Origin: Methanospirillum hungatei
GTDB lineage: Archaea; Halobacteriota; Methanomicrobia; Methanomicrobiales; Methanospirillaceae
Reading direction: 5' to 3'
Assembly: GCF_019263745.1 (NCBI RefSeq)
Contig: NZ_CP077107.1
Span: forward strand, 1,736,001-1,800,000
DNA: 64,000 nt
In this document: piece after piece, positions 36,655-45,708 of the stretch
How the letters are laid out: each line of letters opens with the position of its first letter
Position numbering within the stretch: the stretch's first letter is position 1
Position numbers and translations under genes: made by a program
The notes under the pieces: generated by a model
The model's database searches: none
Seen by the model: only the letters and a program-made list of their open reading frames with translations
Told to the model about the DNA's origin: nothing

Positions 36655-37275
36655 ATGGATGACTCAAAGAAGTACTCACTCCCTGCACTGTCATATGCAT
36701 ACGGAGCACTATCTCCACATATTTCTGAAAAACAACTGACTTTGCATCACCAGAAACACCACCAGGCCTACGTAACCGGAGCAAACACCATTTTTGAAAA
36801 ACTGGAAAAGGCACGAAGTGAAGGTTCTGACCTTGATCAGAAGGCACTCCTCAAGGAGTTATCATTTCATATCGGCGGACACCGTCTTCACACGCTTTTC
36901 TGGGAAAACCTTGCCCCGGCAGGAAATGGTGGTGGAGGAGCACCATCTGGGATCCTTGCAGAATGGATAAACAAGGACTTTGGTTCATTTGACCGGTTTA
37001 AAAAAGAATTTACCCAGGCAGCATCTTCAGTAGAGGGATCAGGGTGGGCTACTCTTTCGGTATGCCTTGGGACACAACGACTTCTGCTCATGCAGGTTGA
37101 AAAACATAATGTAAACGTATTTCCCGGATTTCGAATCCTGATGGTGCTGGATGTCTGGGAGCATGCGTATTATCTTGATTACATGAATGACCGGGGGAAA
37201 TTTATCGAAAATTTCTGGAACATAGTGAACTGGGAGATCGTAAATCAGCGACTTCAGGCGGCTTTGAAGAACTGA
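36655..37275 (+). CDS. sod: Superoxide dismutase, Fe/Mn family
   Basis: A 206-aa enzyme that dismutes superoxide. Metal ligands are His in HHQKHHQAY near residue 31, His in HIGGHRLH near 78, and Asp and His in [13 protein letters not shown] near 165-170. The GGGGAPSG loop and length fit iron-type archaeal SOD. It is divergent from the cupin-deaminase gene and followed by a chemoreceptor. Confidence 0.95.
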   Translation: MDDSKKYSLPALSYAYGALSPHISEKQLTLHHQKHHQAYVTGANTIFEKLEKARSEGSDLDQKALLKELSFHIGGHRLHTLFWENLAPAGNGGGGAPSGILAEWINKDFGSFDRFKKEFTQAASSVEGSGWATLSVCLGTQRLLLMQVEKHNVNVFPGFRILMVLDVWEHAYYLDYMNDRGKFIENFWNIVNWEIVNQRLQAALKN

Positions 37276-37349
37276 TCCCTTCATTACCTTTTTCTTCTTA
37301 TCCGCCGACTCAATCATACCACTCCAAAAAAAGGAGAAACCAGATTAAT

Positions 37350-39626
37350 ATGGCGGATTCATACCAACAGACAACAAACCCGGATGGCTACCAGAACCGG
37401 GAATCACAGACAATACTCAATGATATCCCAAACCCCATTCTGGTTCTGAAAGAAAACCGCATTATATATGCTAATATGGCAGCTATCCGCACATTTCGGG
37501 CGCGCCAGGCAGATGATCTCATGGGATCTTTCCTATCTGATTTGTCTCCCACCCATCAGCCTGATGGTTCTTCTTCAGCAGTTATGATTCAAGAACTCCT
37601 GAAGACAGTTCAAAGAGGAAAAAACACCAGGTTTGAATGGGTATTTACCAGGTTTGACAAAGTTGAATTATCAGGAAAAGTAACCATTCGCCAGTCAGAG
37701 TATTCTAAAACCCCATCCCTGATTGTTTCAATAATTGATAATACCCCTGAGCATCATGCTATTCGTGACATTCTCCATCTTGCCGAAGAGATGAAGAGCG
37801 GCAACCTGAGAGCACGACTCAATGCACAAGATTACAAAGGAGATATGTTTAAACTCATCACCGGCATCAATGAGATGCTCAATGGCATTCTTCATCCATT
37901 CAGGGACATGAACCGAGTGCTCCAGAAGATTGCGAAAGGTGATATGAGTGCAGGTATCGACCAGGTATATTCCGGGGAGCATGAAAAGATTAGGCAGGCT
38001 GTCAACGGAGTGGCTGATGTTACGAAGGAGGTACACAAGGAGATCTCCCTGATGGTGGAGGCGGCAAAACGTGGTGACCTGGCAAACAGGGGAAGACCAG
38101 AATTATTCACCGGAGAATATGCAGAAACCATCAAGGGTATGAATGAGATGCTTGATGCAATTCTTACCCCTATCCGGGCAGGAAACCGGATTCTTCAAAA
38201 GATCCGGAAAGGGGACCTGAGTGAACGAGTCGAGATCGAATGTGTGGGTGATCATGCCAAGATTAGAGATGGAATTAATGCGGTTCATGACTGGTTAAAT
38301 GGCCTGATTATTTATGTGACTCGGATTGCAGACGGTGACATGAATGCAGAGATAATCCAGGCATCAGATAGGGATCAGATCCATGGGCCGCTTGTCAGGA
38401 TGCGGGATAATATCCGGGATGTTATCTCTGATGTGGATATGCTTGTTACGTCAGGATCTGAAGGAAGATTACAGGTTCGTGCCGATCCCTCCCAGCATAA
38501 AGGAGATTTCAGGAAGATTATCGAGGGGATCAATAAAACACTGGATTCAGTTGTTATCCCGATTCATGAGGCAATGGATGTCTCAAATGATTATGCACAG
38601 TATGATTTCACCAGAAGAATGAATACCGATGTTTCATACTCTGGAGAGTGGAAAGCATTTCAAACAGCCCTTGATGATGTGGGCCATCATGTCTCTGATG
38701 CAATTTCAATCATTACCAAACAGATCGAAGTATTAAATAATGTTTCAACCCAGGCTTCTTCAAGTATCAGGGATATTTCTGGTGGATCTTCGCTTCTTGC
38801 TGAAATTGCACAAAATGTAAGTCTCAAAGCAGAACAGGGTGGAGATGGTCTTTCTCAGATTCTGCGGGCAATGGAAGATCTTGCAGTCAACGTATCTGAA
38901 GTATCAGCACGGACAGGAGAAGTAAATCAGATCTCCTCAGATACCAACAATCTCTCGAAACAAGGATCGGCCCTTGCACAGGAAGCTGAACGGGGTATGA
39001 AAGAGATCACGAGCTCAACGGACATGGTCACTGGTCTGGTCCATGAGATCATGGAAGAGATGAGCAAAATAAGCAAGATATCCCTCGTGATATCTGATAT
39101 TGCATCACAAACGAACCTTCTTGCATTAAATGCCGCTATTGAAGCAGCACGGGCAGGAGAGGCAGGAAGAGGATTTGCCGTTGTTGCAAGTGAAGTCAAA
39201 TCACTGGCTCTTGAGTCCAGGAAGTCTGCAGAGAATATTTCTGAGATGATTGAGGGGTTAACAAAGAAGACAGAGCAGGCCTCTGAAACTATGGATAAGA
39301 GTGTCATGGTAGTCAGAGAAGGTGGAAAAGCTCTGAATGAAACGCTCGAAGTCTTCAATAAGATCATTGATTCGGTTAATACAGTCAGTTTACAGATGGA
39401 TAATGTAGCAAAGTCTGCAGAACAACAGGCTGCTGCAGTAGAAGAGATTACCGCGTCTATAAACGAAGTAAATACCCTTGTTTCAGGAACTGCGAAAGAT
39501 GCCGTTGCAGCAGCAGCAGCAAGTGAAGAAGCCTCGGCAGCAATTGACCAGATTTCAGAACAGATAATCCATGTCCATGAAGTTGCCGAAAACCTCAATA
39601 AAGAGACAAATAAATTCGTAGTCTGA
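37350..39626 (+). CDS. Soluble PAS-polyHAMP methyl-accepting chemotaxis protein
   Basis: A 758-aa receptor without any transmembrane segment, so cytoplasmic. A PAS domain at about 20-130 (DIPNPILVLKENRIIYANMAA) is followed by an array of HAMP-like units at about 140-430, each with a 'KGDMS/KGDLS...GEH..IR.G.N' signature. The MCP hairpin ([22 protein letters not shown] near 595) closes the protein. PAS suggests sensing of an internal redox or ligand cue. No che genes are adjacent. Confidence 0.92.
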   Translation: MADSYQQTTNPDGYQNRESQTILNDIPNPILVLKENRIIYANMAAIRTFRARQADDLMGSFLSDLSPTHQPDGSSSAVMIQELLKTVQRGKNTRFEWVFTRFDKVELSGKVTIRQSEYSKTPSLIVSIIDNTPEHHAIRDILHLAEEMKSGNLRARLNAQDYKGDMFKLITGINEMLNGILHPFRDMNRVLQKIAKGDMSAGIDQVYSGEHEKIRQAVNGVADVTKEVHKEISLMVEAAKRGDLANRGRPELFTGEYAETIKGMNEMLDAILTPIRAGNRILQKIRKGDLSERVEIECVGDHAKIRDGINAVHDWLNGLIIYVTRIADGDMNAEIIQASDRDQIHGPLVRMRDNIRDVISDVDMLVTSGSEGRLQVRADPSQHKGDFRKIIEGINKTLDSVVIPIHEAMDVSNDYAQYDFTRRMNTDVSYSGEWKAFQTALDDVGHHVSDAISIITKQIEVLNNVSTQASSSIRDISGGSSLLAEIAQNVSLKAEQGGDGLSQILRAMEDLAVNVSEVSARTGEVNQISSDTNNLSKQGSALAQEAERGMKEITSSTDMVTGLVHEIMEEMSKISKISLVISDIASQTNLLALNAAIEAARAGEAGRGFAVVASEVKSLALESRKSAENISEMIEGLTKKTEQASETMDKSVMVVREGGKALNETLEVFNKIIDSVNTVSLQMDNVAKSAEQQAAAVEEITASINEVNTLVSGTAKDAVAAAAASEEASAAIDQISEQIIHVHEVAENLNKETNKFVV

Positions 39627-39637
39627 TTCTGTTCTGG

Positions 39638-40759
39638 TCAGTTCTTCCTGACCTCAGAATAGAACCTGTTTTTAATCTCCAGTGGAGAGAGTAAAATATT
39701 TGGAACATTCCGGTTTCCAGGTCTGATAATTACATGAATAAATGATGGACCACCTGAACGTGCCTTTGTATATGCATCCCGGAGTTCTTCAGGAGTGTGA
39801 ACTTTCCATGTCCGAACAAATCCGCTGGCTCGTGCCAGTAATTCCAGATCAACAGTCTTCCATGCCGGAGAACACTGATTTCCGGTGCTTCCAAATACTC
39901 CGTTGTCAAGACCGATAATAATCAGATTATCAGGGGATTCTCCGGCAATAACCGGAAGGACAGCTGTTCCAAGAAGGCTTCCGTCACCGTCAAGGACGAC
40001 CACCGTCCGGTCAGTTCCAAGAGCGATACCAAATCCAAGGGGACTTGCCTGTGTATATGAGCCGAGCATGTAGAAATTGGCCGGATTATCCCATGCATGA
40101 TAGAGTTCCTTTGATGGAACACCGATATTTGAGACGACCAGTTCATCGGTCATCAACGACGCAAGAACCCCGATTGCATCAGCCCGCTGCATGACTGATT
40201 CATGAATGACTCCCTGATAGGAAAGACTCGTTGTTCTGGTCCGTACTGTTGGTTCGGATTTCAGGAGTTCTTCCTCTCCCTCCCAGACCTGAGGTGAGAT
40301 AAGAGCAACATGAGGTCTGCTTTCGATCCAGGCATCACTGATGACCGAGGTGATGAGATCAATATCCGCAGGTTCCCGGATAATCGTGCAGGGAATATTG
40401 TATAATTTCAGGAGATCCGGGATCTTTTCATTAAACGGGATCTGGGCAGATATTTTCTCCTGGTAATATCCTCTCCAGCTTGCAAGGATTGGCAGGGGAA
40501 GCATGTACAGGTAGGGGAGGGTCATCAGGGCATTGAGAGAGTTACCAAGACCTGAACTCTGCATCTGTAATACGCCCCGTTTTCCCATCAGGGACAGGCC
40601 GGACAGAATCCCAATACCGTCCTCTTCACGTGAGATGGTAATATACCGGAATTCTTTCTCAAGGATCTCACAGAGATCTTTTGTCCGATCACAGGGAAGC
40701 GAGATGATATACTCAATTGCTTCCTTTTTTAATATCCCTGAAACGGTCTGTTCATGCAT
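39638..40759 (-). CDS. comDE: Sulfopyruvate decarboxylase, ComD-ComE fusion
   Basis: Thiamine-diphosphate enzyme of 373 aa converting sulfopyruvate to sulfoacetaldehyde in coenzyme M synthesis. The N-terminal half (residues 1-165; SREEDGIGILSGLSLMGKRG, MQSSGLGN) corresponds to ComD. The C-terminal half (185-373; YMLGSYTQASPLGFGIAL, then GDGSLLG...LIIIGLDN, the TPP/Mg motif) corresponds to ComE. Separate subunits occur in Methanococcales; the fused form occurs in Methanosarcina-type organisms. It overlaps the cysteate synthase gene by 8 bases and ends the operon. Confidence 0.92.
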   Translation of the reverse strand: MHEQTVSGILKKEAIEYIISLPCDRTKDLCEILEKEFRYITISREEDGIGILSGLSLMGKRGVLQMQSSGLGNSLNALMTLPYLYMLPLPILASWRGYYQEKISAQIPFNEKIPDLLKLYNIPCTIIREPADIDLITSVISDAWIESRPHVALISPQVWEGEEELLKSEPTVRTRTTSLSYQGVIHESVMQRADAIGVLASLMTDELVVSNIGVPSKELYHAWDNPANFYMLGSYTQASPLGFGIALGTDRTVVVLDGDGSLLGTAVLPVIAGESPDNLIIIGLDNGVFGSTGNQCSPAWKTVDLELLARASGFVRTWKVHTPEELRDAYTKARSGGPSFIHVIIRPGNRNVPNILLSPLEIKNRFYSEVRKN

Positions 40760-42020
40760 AATATCTCATCCATTCCTGCACCACTGCAGTTATCTTCTCA
40801 AAGGGAGTCTCTTTTGATGTCACGATACCTGGTTCTTTTACAAACCGGGGAAGATCTTTCGCTCCCCTGGCATATCCTCCCCCCGTGATATTGATAAGAA
40901 TCTTCTCATCAGGGTTGATCATCCCTGAACGAACTGCCTCTCGTAAGCCTGCCACACAAACCGCTGCAGCAGGATCAGGATCTATTCCTTCACATGAAGA
41001 GAAGAGGTTTCCTCCTTCCTGTGCATCTTCAGATGAAACGCCGGCCATGAGTCCGTTTGTTGCGATGAGCGTATCAAACACCCCTCCGGCAATTCCATAG
41101 GGAGGTGTCCGGTTTGTCAGGACATCTGAATACACCTGGGAGATGGCATGTTCTGCATCAGGCATATCTTCATCTCTGATCTCCCGTCTTCCCTCCTGCC
41201 AGGCCCTGACCATCGGGATAAATGGTTCATTCTGGAAGAGAAGGAGGCGGGGCATTTTCGTCCCGAACCGACCATCTGCAATAAGCCGGAGCGAGGCTTC
41301 GTATGCTGCAATTCCCCCGGTTCCGCTCCCGACAGCCTGCACGTACCAGTCAGGAAGTGTTCCCATCGCAAGGGTTCCAGCCAGCATGACGGTGCCCATG
41401 CCATCACGTCTGGCAACATTTTTCGCTCCTCCTTCCGGAAAAACACCTGGGAGTGTGCAGATCCGGTGTCCCAGACTGATGGCATCGGTATAATCACCTG
41501 AGATGGTAATCAGCAGGATATCGTGTGCTGGTAGGGTCGTGAATATCCGGTCTCGTGCAGATTCAGGAACGACGATGATGACCGGCTGACCAGTCTGAGC
41601 TGAAACCTCGGCAAATGCTCGGCCTGTATTTCCGGCAGAGGACACCTGGATGATTCCCTTCGTCCGCTCGGATATCCGCTGCATCGTCGGGAAGGCTTCA
41701 AACTCCTTAAACGAACCGCTCACGGCAAAGGCACCCACTTCAGGCCAGTACCCGGAGAAGACAATCCAGAGATCTGAAAGGCCCAAAGCACGAGCAAGAC
41801 CCTCACTTTTGAAACAGACCGGCTCAGCCCGGGTCGGGAGTGAACTGATGACCGGAAGCCAGTCCATATATTTGAAAACACCCGGCGCCTCATGGTGCGT
41901 TATCTGACGTACTGAATATTTTGCCCGAATAAGTCCCTGACACCCATCCGGACAGGTGAGCGTATAGGAATCGGAAAATTCCTTATTACATACCGGGCAG
42001 GTGAGCGTATATCCGGTCAT
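40752..42020 (-). CDS. Cysteate synthase (PLP-dependent, threonine-synthase-like)
   Basis: A 422-aa PLP fold-II enzyme. An N-terminal zinc-like cluster (CPVCN...CPDGC, residues 8-27), the PLP lysine in SGSFKEFEAF (K105), SSAGNTGRAFA near 127 and the phosphate loop GSGTGG near 232 are visible. Next to ComDE it fits cysteate synthase, which makes cysteate from O-phosphoserine and sulfite in the coenzyme M route of Methanosarcinales and Methanomicrobiales. Threonine synthase is the alternative, made unlikely by context. ATGA overlap with the COG1900 gene upstream. Confidence 0.9.
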   Translation of the reverse strand: MTGYTLTCPVCNKEFSDSYTLTCPDGCQGLIRAKYSVRQITHHEAPGVFKYMDWLPVISSLPTRAEPVCFKSEGLARALGLSDLWIVFSGYWPEVGAFAVSGSFKEFEAFPTMQRISERTKGIIQVSSAGNTGRAFAEVSAQTGQPVIIVVPESARDRIFTTLPAHDILLITISGDYTDAISLGHRICTLPGVFPEGGAKNVARRDGMGTVMLAGTLAMGTLPDWYVQAVGSGTGGIAAYEASLRLIADGRFGTKMPRLLLFQNEPFIPMVRAWQEGRREIRDEDMPDAEHAISQVYSDVLTNRTPPYGIAGGVFDTLIATNGLMAGVSSEDAQEGGNLFSSCEGIDPDPAAAVCVAGLREAVRSGMINPDEKILINITGGGYARGAKDLPRFVKEPGIVTSKETPFEKITAVVQEWMRYYA

Positions 42021-43240
42021 ACCTGAAATTCACCCCTGACCAGCATATCCCGCACTTTCCTGCAGAGTATCTCTGCTCTTCTCCGGTCAGACTGCCGGAG
42101 GACAATCGGAATGCCAGATCCATCTCTATCGCTCCTGATGGAACCAAAATTCCCCTCATACGCTGATTCTTTACAGATCTGCACACAGGTTCCACAGACA
42201 AAACATTGTATCTGATTGATCGTCCCGTCTTCCCGGATTGCATCAACCGGACACGAGGTTCTGGCATCACAGGGAGAACAATGAAGACATCGCTGTGGAT
42301 GATACAAGACCCGTGTTGCAGTGCCGGTCCAGACCTGATCATACGAGGCAGTCCCAACCGGCTGGCGGTCACTGATATCCACAACCGGCATTGGAATATC
42401 ACAATCCCGGACAGAAAGGGAAGTGAGGACATCCTTGTCAACAACCGGAATTACAGTCCCGATACTGGTGATACACTCAGGACCTGCAGCGGTGAGAAAA
42501 CCGCCACAAAACTGTGCATCCATCTCCTTCAGGTCGGCATGGACTGAAAGATTGGGCCGCTCAGTAGAACTCCTGGTCCCGGTTCCAATAACCCGGCCAC
42601 CAGCCCCGTTCACGATCACCGGAGTACCGGAAGAGAGGAACCGAAGGGTTGGATCATTTTCCACCGGGTTTATCTCCCCGCATCCGGATACGGTAGCCTG
42701 TGTACTGGTACCCTGAAGAGGCAGGGCAGAAAATATCGTCTTCTCAGGTTCGCAGGCACGATTGATGATTGCAGAGTAGTTCTTAAACGCACTCCGGGTT
42801 GTGAATAACCGGGCAAACGGGAGGTCAGAAAGGGTTACATCAGCCTCATAGTTCTTTCCAGCCGAGGTAACTGCGACATGGATCTCCTTACCAGCAATGA
42901 GGTCATGGATCAGATGTCCCCCGCCATACCGGTCATCTGCATGGGCTGTCCCGAATACCATGAGATCCACAAGACCCAGTCGTTCATTCGGGCAGGGACC
43001 AGGAATTGCAGGCACTCCCTGCAGAGAGATGGTATCTGCACGTGAAAAGGCTCCGGGAGGGGCAACAGGAACAGAAAGGACCGCATAGGTGCCAGACATA
43101 ACTCCACAAGTTCCACAGGTGACCACATCAACATCAGAGATGGTATCACCTTGTGCAATTCTTTTCTTTAACTCCGATGCGGTCAGGATAACTGCAGAAC
43201 CATCAGCAAGGGCAGTCCGGATCTCATCGATTGGTCTCAT
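42017..43240 (-). CDS. COG1900/DUF39-ferredoxin fusion, methanogenesis marker 16 (candidate CoM thiol-forming enzyme)
   Basis: A 407-aa protein. The first 310 residues are DUF39/COG1900 with TCGTCGVMSGT (C42, C45), AGKNYEADVTL and GTPVIVNGAGGRVIGTGT segments. The last 90 carry an 8-Cys two-cluster ferredoxin (CLHCSPC...C and CFVCGTC...C, about 318-356). Relatives are aspartate-semialdehyde sulfurtransferases that turn an aldehyde into a thiol to make homocysteine. Beside ComDE, whose product is the aldehyde sulfoacetaldehyde, it is a good candidate for the analogous conversion to coenzyme M. Start ATG 43240 overlaps the Fe-S gene stop. Confidence 0.85.
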   Translation of the reverse strand: MRPIDEIRTALADGSAVILTASELKKRIAQGDTISDVDVVTCGTCGVMSGTYAVLSVPVAPPGAFSRADTISLQGVPAIPGPCPNERLGLVDLMVFGTAHADDRYGGGHLIHDLIAGKEIHVAVTSAGKNYEADVTLSDLPFARLFTTRSAFKNYSAIINRACEPEKTIFSALPLQGTSTQATVSGCGEINPVENDPTLRFLSSGTPVIVNGAGGRVIGTGTRSSTERPNLSVHADLKEMDAQFCGGFLTAAGPECITSIGTVIPVVDKDVLTSLSVRDCDIPMPVVDISDRQPVGTASYDQVWTGTATRVLYHPQRCLHCSPCDARTSCPVDAIREDGTINQIQCFVCGTCVQICKESAYEGNFGSIRSDRDGSGIPIVLRQSDRRRAEILCRKVRDMLVRGEFQV

Positions 43241-43863
43241 AGGAGCCTGATATCCTCCACCCGTACCTGCAGTCCTTCTTTTCGCGAGAATAACTGGTTC
43301 ACAACGCCGGTATGGGAAAGATTCATCATACAATACGCAGGGAGAAACCGCATCCTCCTCCCAAATACCGGTGACTGACGGACACTCTCTGCCATTCCTT
43401 CAAACCCAATGATATGATAGGCCTCAAGATCTTTTACCTCTCTCCCTCGTGAGTAGAGCGGACCGACAACGTGCGTTTCTATCACCCCTGATACGTTGCT
43501 TGCTGACAACACCTGCAGGACATGCTGGACCGGGCATCCGGCTCCCATCGGCCGTCCGGTCAGGATATCACCCGGCTGGACATCCCATTTTTCAACGAGA
43601 TCAGGTCTGAATGGAAGGAGAATTTTCCTTGCCGAACATTCACCAGGTAATGGGTGCAGGATAAAATCAAAGGGGTCTCCCAAAATATCAGCGGTCCCCA
43701 GAATAGCCTCTGTACAGGGCATCTTCTGATGCAGGACCTGAGAGGAGAACGGGCATTCCTCCTTTTTTCTGGTCCCAGTCCGAAGAGCAAGAGAGAACTC
43801 ATCACAGGTCCCGTACCCGCATGCACCACAGTTTCTTCCAGGCGGGGTCCAGTCCTCTCCCAT
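43237..43863 (-). CDS. 4Fe-4S cluster-domain protein of unknown function
   Basis: A 208-aa protein. The N-terminus has C-x2-C-x4-C-x16-C (C12, C15, C20, C37; NCGACGYGTCDEF), the 4Fe-4S motif seen in RnfB and CdhE-type proteins. A further AGCPVQHVL cysteine is near residue 109. The remaining 150 residues (GDILTGRPMGAG, HVVGPLYSRGREVKDLEAYHIIGFEG) form an unrecognised domain. It overlaps the GTPase gene by one base and the COG1900 gene by four, so it is made with them. An electron or sulfur transfer role is inferred from context. Confidence 0.75.
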   Translation of the reverse strand: MGEDWTPPGRNCGACGYGTCDEFSLALRTGTRKKEECPFSSQVLHQKMPCTEAILGTADILGDPFDFILHPLPGECSARKILLPFRPDLVEKWDVQPGDILTGRPMGAGCPVQHVLQVLSASNVSGVIETHVVGPLYSRGREVKDLEAYHIIGFEGMAESVRQSPVFGRRMRFLPAYCMMNLSHTGVVNQLFSRKEGLQVRVEDIRLL

Positions 43864-44567
43864 CAGTCACCTCTGAACATGAGTGTATCTCCATCAAGCT
43901 GACGAAGAACGCCAGTATGATGCTTCCATCCGATGTTCGTCTTTCCAATGCAGACCGTACACACACCAAGCGGAGGGATACCCCGGAGGGTGATGGTGGA
44001 CGGGTCCTGGATATCCTGGGTTTCGCCAATAGCCCTTGTCAGGTATCGCATACCAGTTCCCTGCACGGCATTGGTCTCAACAATATCGATATCTCCCCTG
44101 ATGCCCCGGATCTTCTCTCTGAACACCTCCTTCTCCGCTTGTGAGACAAGGTCAATCCTGGTCACCACCGCGATATCGGCAAGGGCTATCATGGGTGCCA
44201 TCTTTGCAGGTGACTGAATCCCGGAGATTGCAGATAAGACGACAATACCAAATGACTGGGTGGTATACGGAGTACATCGCAGACAAAGGCCCGCACTCTC
44301 GACGATGAGCATATCTGCCTCTTCTGCCATTGCCCACTGAATAGCCTCATCAAGGATCATGATGCCTGCATGATCAGGACAGAGATCACCGGAGTAGACC
44401 TTCTTTGCCGGAATATGAAACTCATCCCTGATCTCTTCGTCTTCGGTGGCACAGACGACATCTATCTTCAGGTATGCAGTTTTCAGCTCCGGATGGGTCC
44501 TGATTATCTGCCTGGTGACCGCAGTCTTTCCAGCCGAGGGAGGACCGGCGATGATGATGAGTTTCAT
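43863..44567 (-). CDS. G3E-like P-loop GTPase (metallochaperone type)
   Basis: A 234-aa SIMIBI-class NTPase. Walker A is GPPSAGKT (8-15), the ESAG switch motif is at 90-93, and TRIDL at 136-140 stands in place of NKxD. Two CxxC pairs are visible: CLRC directly after ESAG (95-98) and CTVC (203-206). HypB, UreG and CobW-type relatives load metals into enzymes, and the CxxC after the switch is a plausible metal site. One-base overlaps link it to both neighbours. GTP rather than ATP use is inferred from the family. Confidence 0.75.
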   Translation of the reverse strand: MKLIIIAGPPSAGKTAVTRQIIRTHPELKTAYLKIDVVCATEDEEIRDEFHIPAKKVYSGDLCPDHAGIMILDEAIQWAMAEEADMLIVESAGLCLRCTPYTTQSFGIVVLSAISGIQSPAKMAPMIALADIAVVTRIDLVSQAEKEVFREKIRGIRGDIDIVETNAVQGTGMRYLTRAIGETQDIQDPSTITLRGIPPLGVCTVCIGKTNIGWKHHTGVLRQLDGDTLMFRGD

Positions 44568-45352
44568 CAGTAGGATACCGGAATGGGCGAAGTGATCAGT
44601 TCACCGGCACGAATCATCTCTCTCATCTGGCCGATAACGCCATCCATGTGAAGCATCTGACGGATTGCATGCTCCTCTGCCCCGTCTGGCTCGATGACCC
44701 GGGAGACGGCACCATCCTGCATGACGATCCGCCGATCTGAGAGTAGGGAGACCAGGGGATCATGGGTGACAAAGAGCAGGGCCTTGTGATGCTGACGAAG
44801 GACTTCTATTACCTTTTCTTTGAATATACCAGCATTTTCAACCTCATCAAGCAGGATTATCGGTGTATTTGAGATGAGAATGGCATCTGCCACCATCAGA
44901 GATCTGGTCTGTCCTCCGGAAAGGCTGGTCATCCGGACATGGGCGGTGATCGGTTCTCCGGTAAACTGGTTTGCAAGATTGATAGTCTCCTGAATGCAGG
45001 ACTCTTTCATATATCCACGGGAAAGGAGATGCATTCGTAAAAAGTCTGATACGCAGAGGTCACACAGGCACCGGGTATTCTGGGTGATGAGGGCAACAGG
45101 TTTTGCTGCCGGGTCACGGACATACCGCTCCGGAGGAAGTTTTCCGTTGACCAGGATCTGCCGCCCGGTGACGGTATCCCGGTTTGCAAATATCTCGATA
45201 TCGTTGATAAAGGCACTTTTTCCTGACCCGGTCGGCCCGACGATAGACAGGGTATCGCCTGGTCTGATGTGGATCTCATCAAATGCCTCCTGTATTCCCC
45301 TGCGATTTCGTCCTGGCAGTATGGTTATATCCCTGATGGTTTCCTCTGTCAT
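44567..45352 (-). CDS. Stand-alone ABC ATPase with Cys motif, first gene of the CoM operon
   Basis: A 261-aa ABC ATPase: Walker A GPTGSGKS (39-46), Q-loop ITQN (90-91), signature LSGGQ (144-148), Walker B IILLDE with Glu170, and H-loop THD (H197). Immediately after the Q-loop lies C-x-C-x2-C (C95, C97, C100), unusual for ABC proteins. No permease or binding protein is nearby, so it is probably a soluble SufC-like or UvrA-like ATPase rather than a transporter. It opens the six-gene operon, with about 350 bases of promoter region shared with the divergent pst genes. Confidence 0.75.
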   Translation of the reverse strand: MTEETIRDITILPGRNRRGIQEAFDEIHIRPGDTLSIVGPTGSGKSAFINDIEIFANRDTVTGRQILVNGKLPPERYVRDPAAKPVALITQNTRCLCDLCVSDFLRMHLLSRGYMKESCIQETINLANQFTGEPITAHVRMTSLSGGQTRSLMVADAILISNTPIILLDEVENAGIFKEKVIEVLRQHHKALLFVTHDPLVSLLSDRRIVMQDGAVSRVIEPDGAEEHAIRQMLHMDGVIGQMREMIRAGELITSPIPVSY

Positions 45353-45708
45353 CCTGATAATAACATATGCAGGATATCAATCATAATATTATCTAAATTT
45401 ACAAAAAAATAAGACAATAAGATAAATTATTATTATTTTTTTGATACTAAGATAACATCAAGCCTGACTATTAGCTCTTTTTTCAAGAAAAGGGAATATC
45501 ATGAAAAATACACATCGTCACCTATAGAGATCCTATATCTCACAATAGTTCTCCATATTCTCTAGAACATAACCTGATGCTTTATTCAGGAGCATGATAC
45601 ATAACCTGCGTAGTCCGGACCATCATCATGCAAATGTTCATACTTACCAGCAAATATTGTATGATCTGATAAATCCGGTCAATCGCTCAATAAGGAGTCA
45701 GAGAGAAC
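45353..45708. other. Divergent promoter region between CoM operon and pst operon
   Basis: 356 AT-rich bases. Close to the CoM operon (45385-45445) lie several A/T tracts suitable for a TATA box. Around 45520-45585 there is a cluster of CTATAGAGAT, CCTATATCTC and CATATTCTCTAG elements resembling those upstream of pstS. No open frame or RNA gene is seen. Confidence 0.45.
45523..45531 (+). promoter_or_regulatory. Candidate phosphate-regulon element upstream of pstCA
   Basis: TATAGAGAT, identical to the nine bases at 50276-50284 upstream of pstS. Related CTATATCTC and ATATTCTCTAG sequences follow within 50 bases. The position is about 180 bases upstream of the pstCA start. Confidence 0.3.

Noticed and set aside
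40752-42020. Threonine synthase
   Set aside because: The fold fits, but overlap with comDE and the COG1900 gene makes cysteate synthase far more likely.
44567-45352. ATP-binding subunit of a nutrient importer
   Set aside because: No permease or binding protein is in the operon, and the Cys motif at the Q-loop is atypical for transporters.
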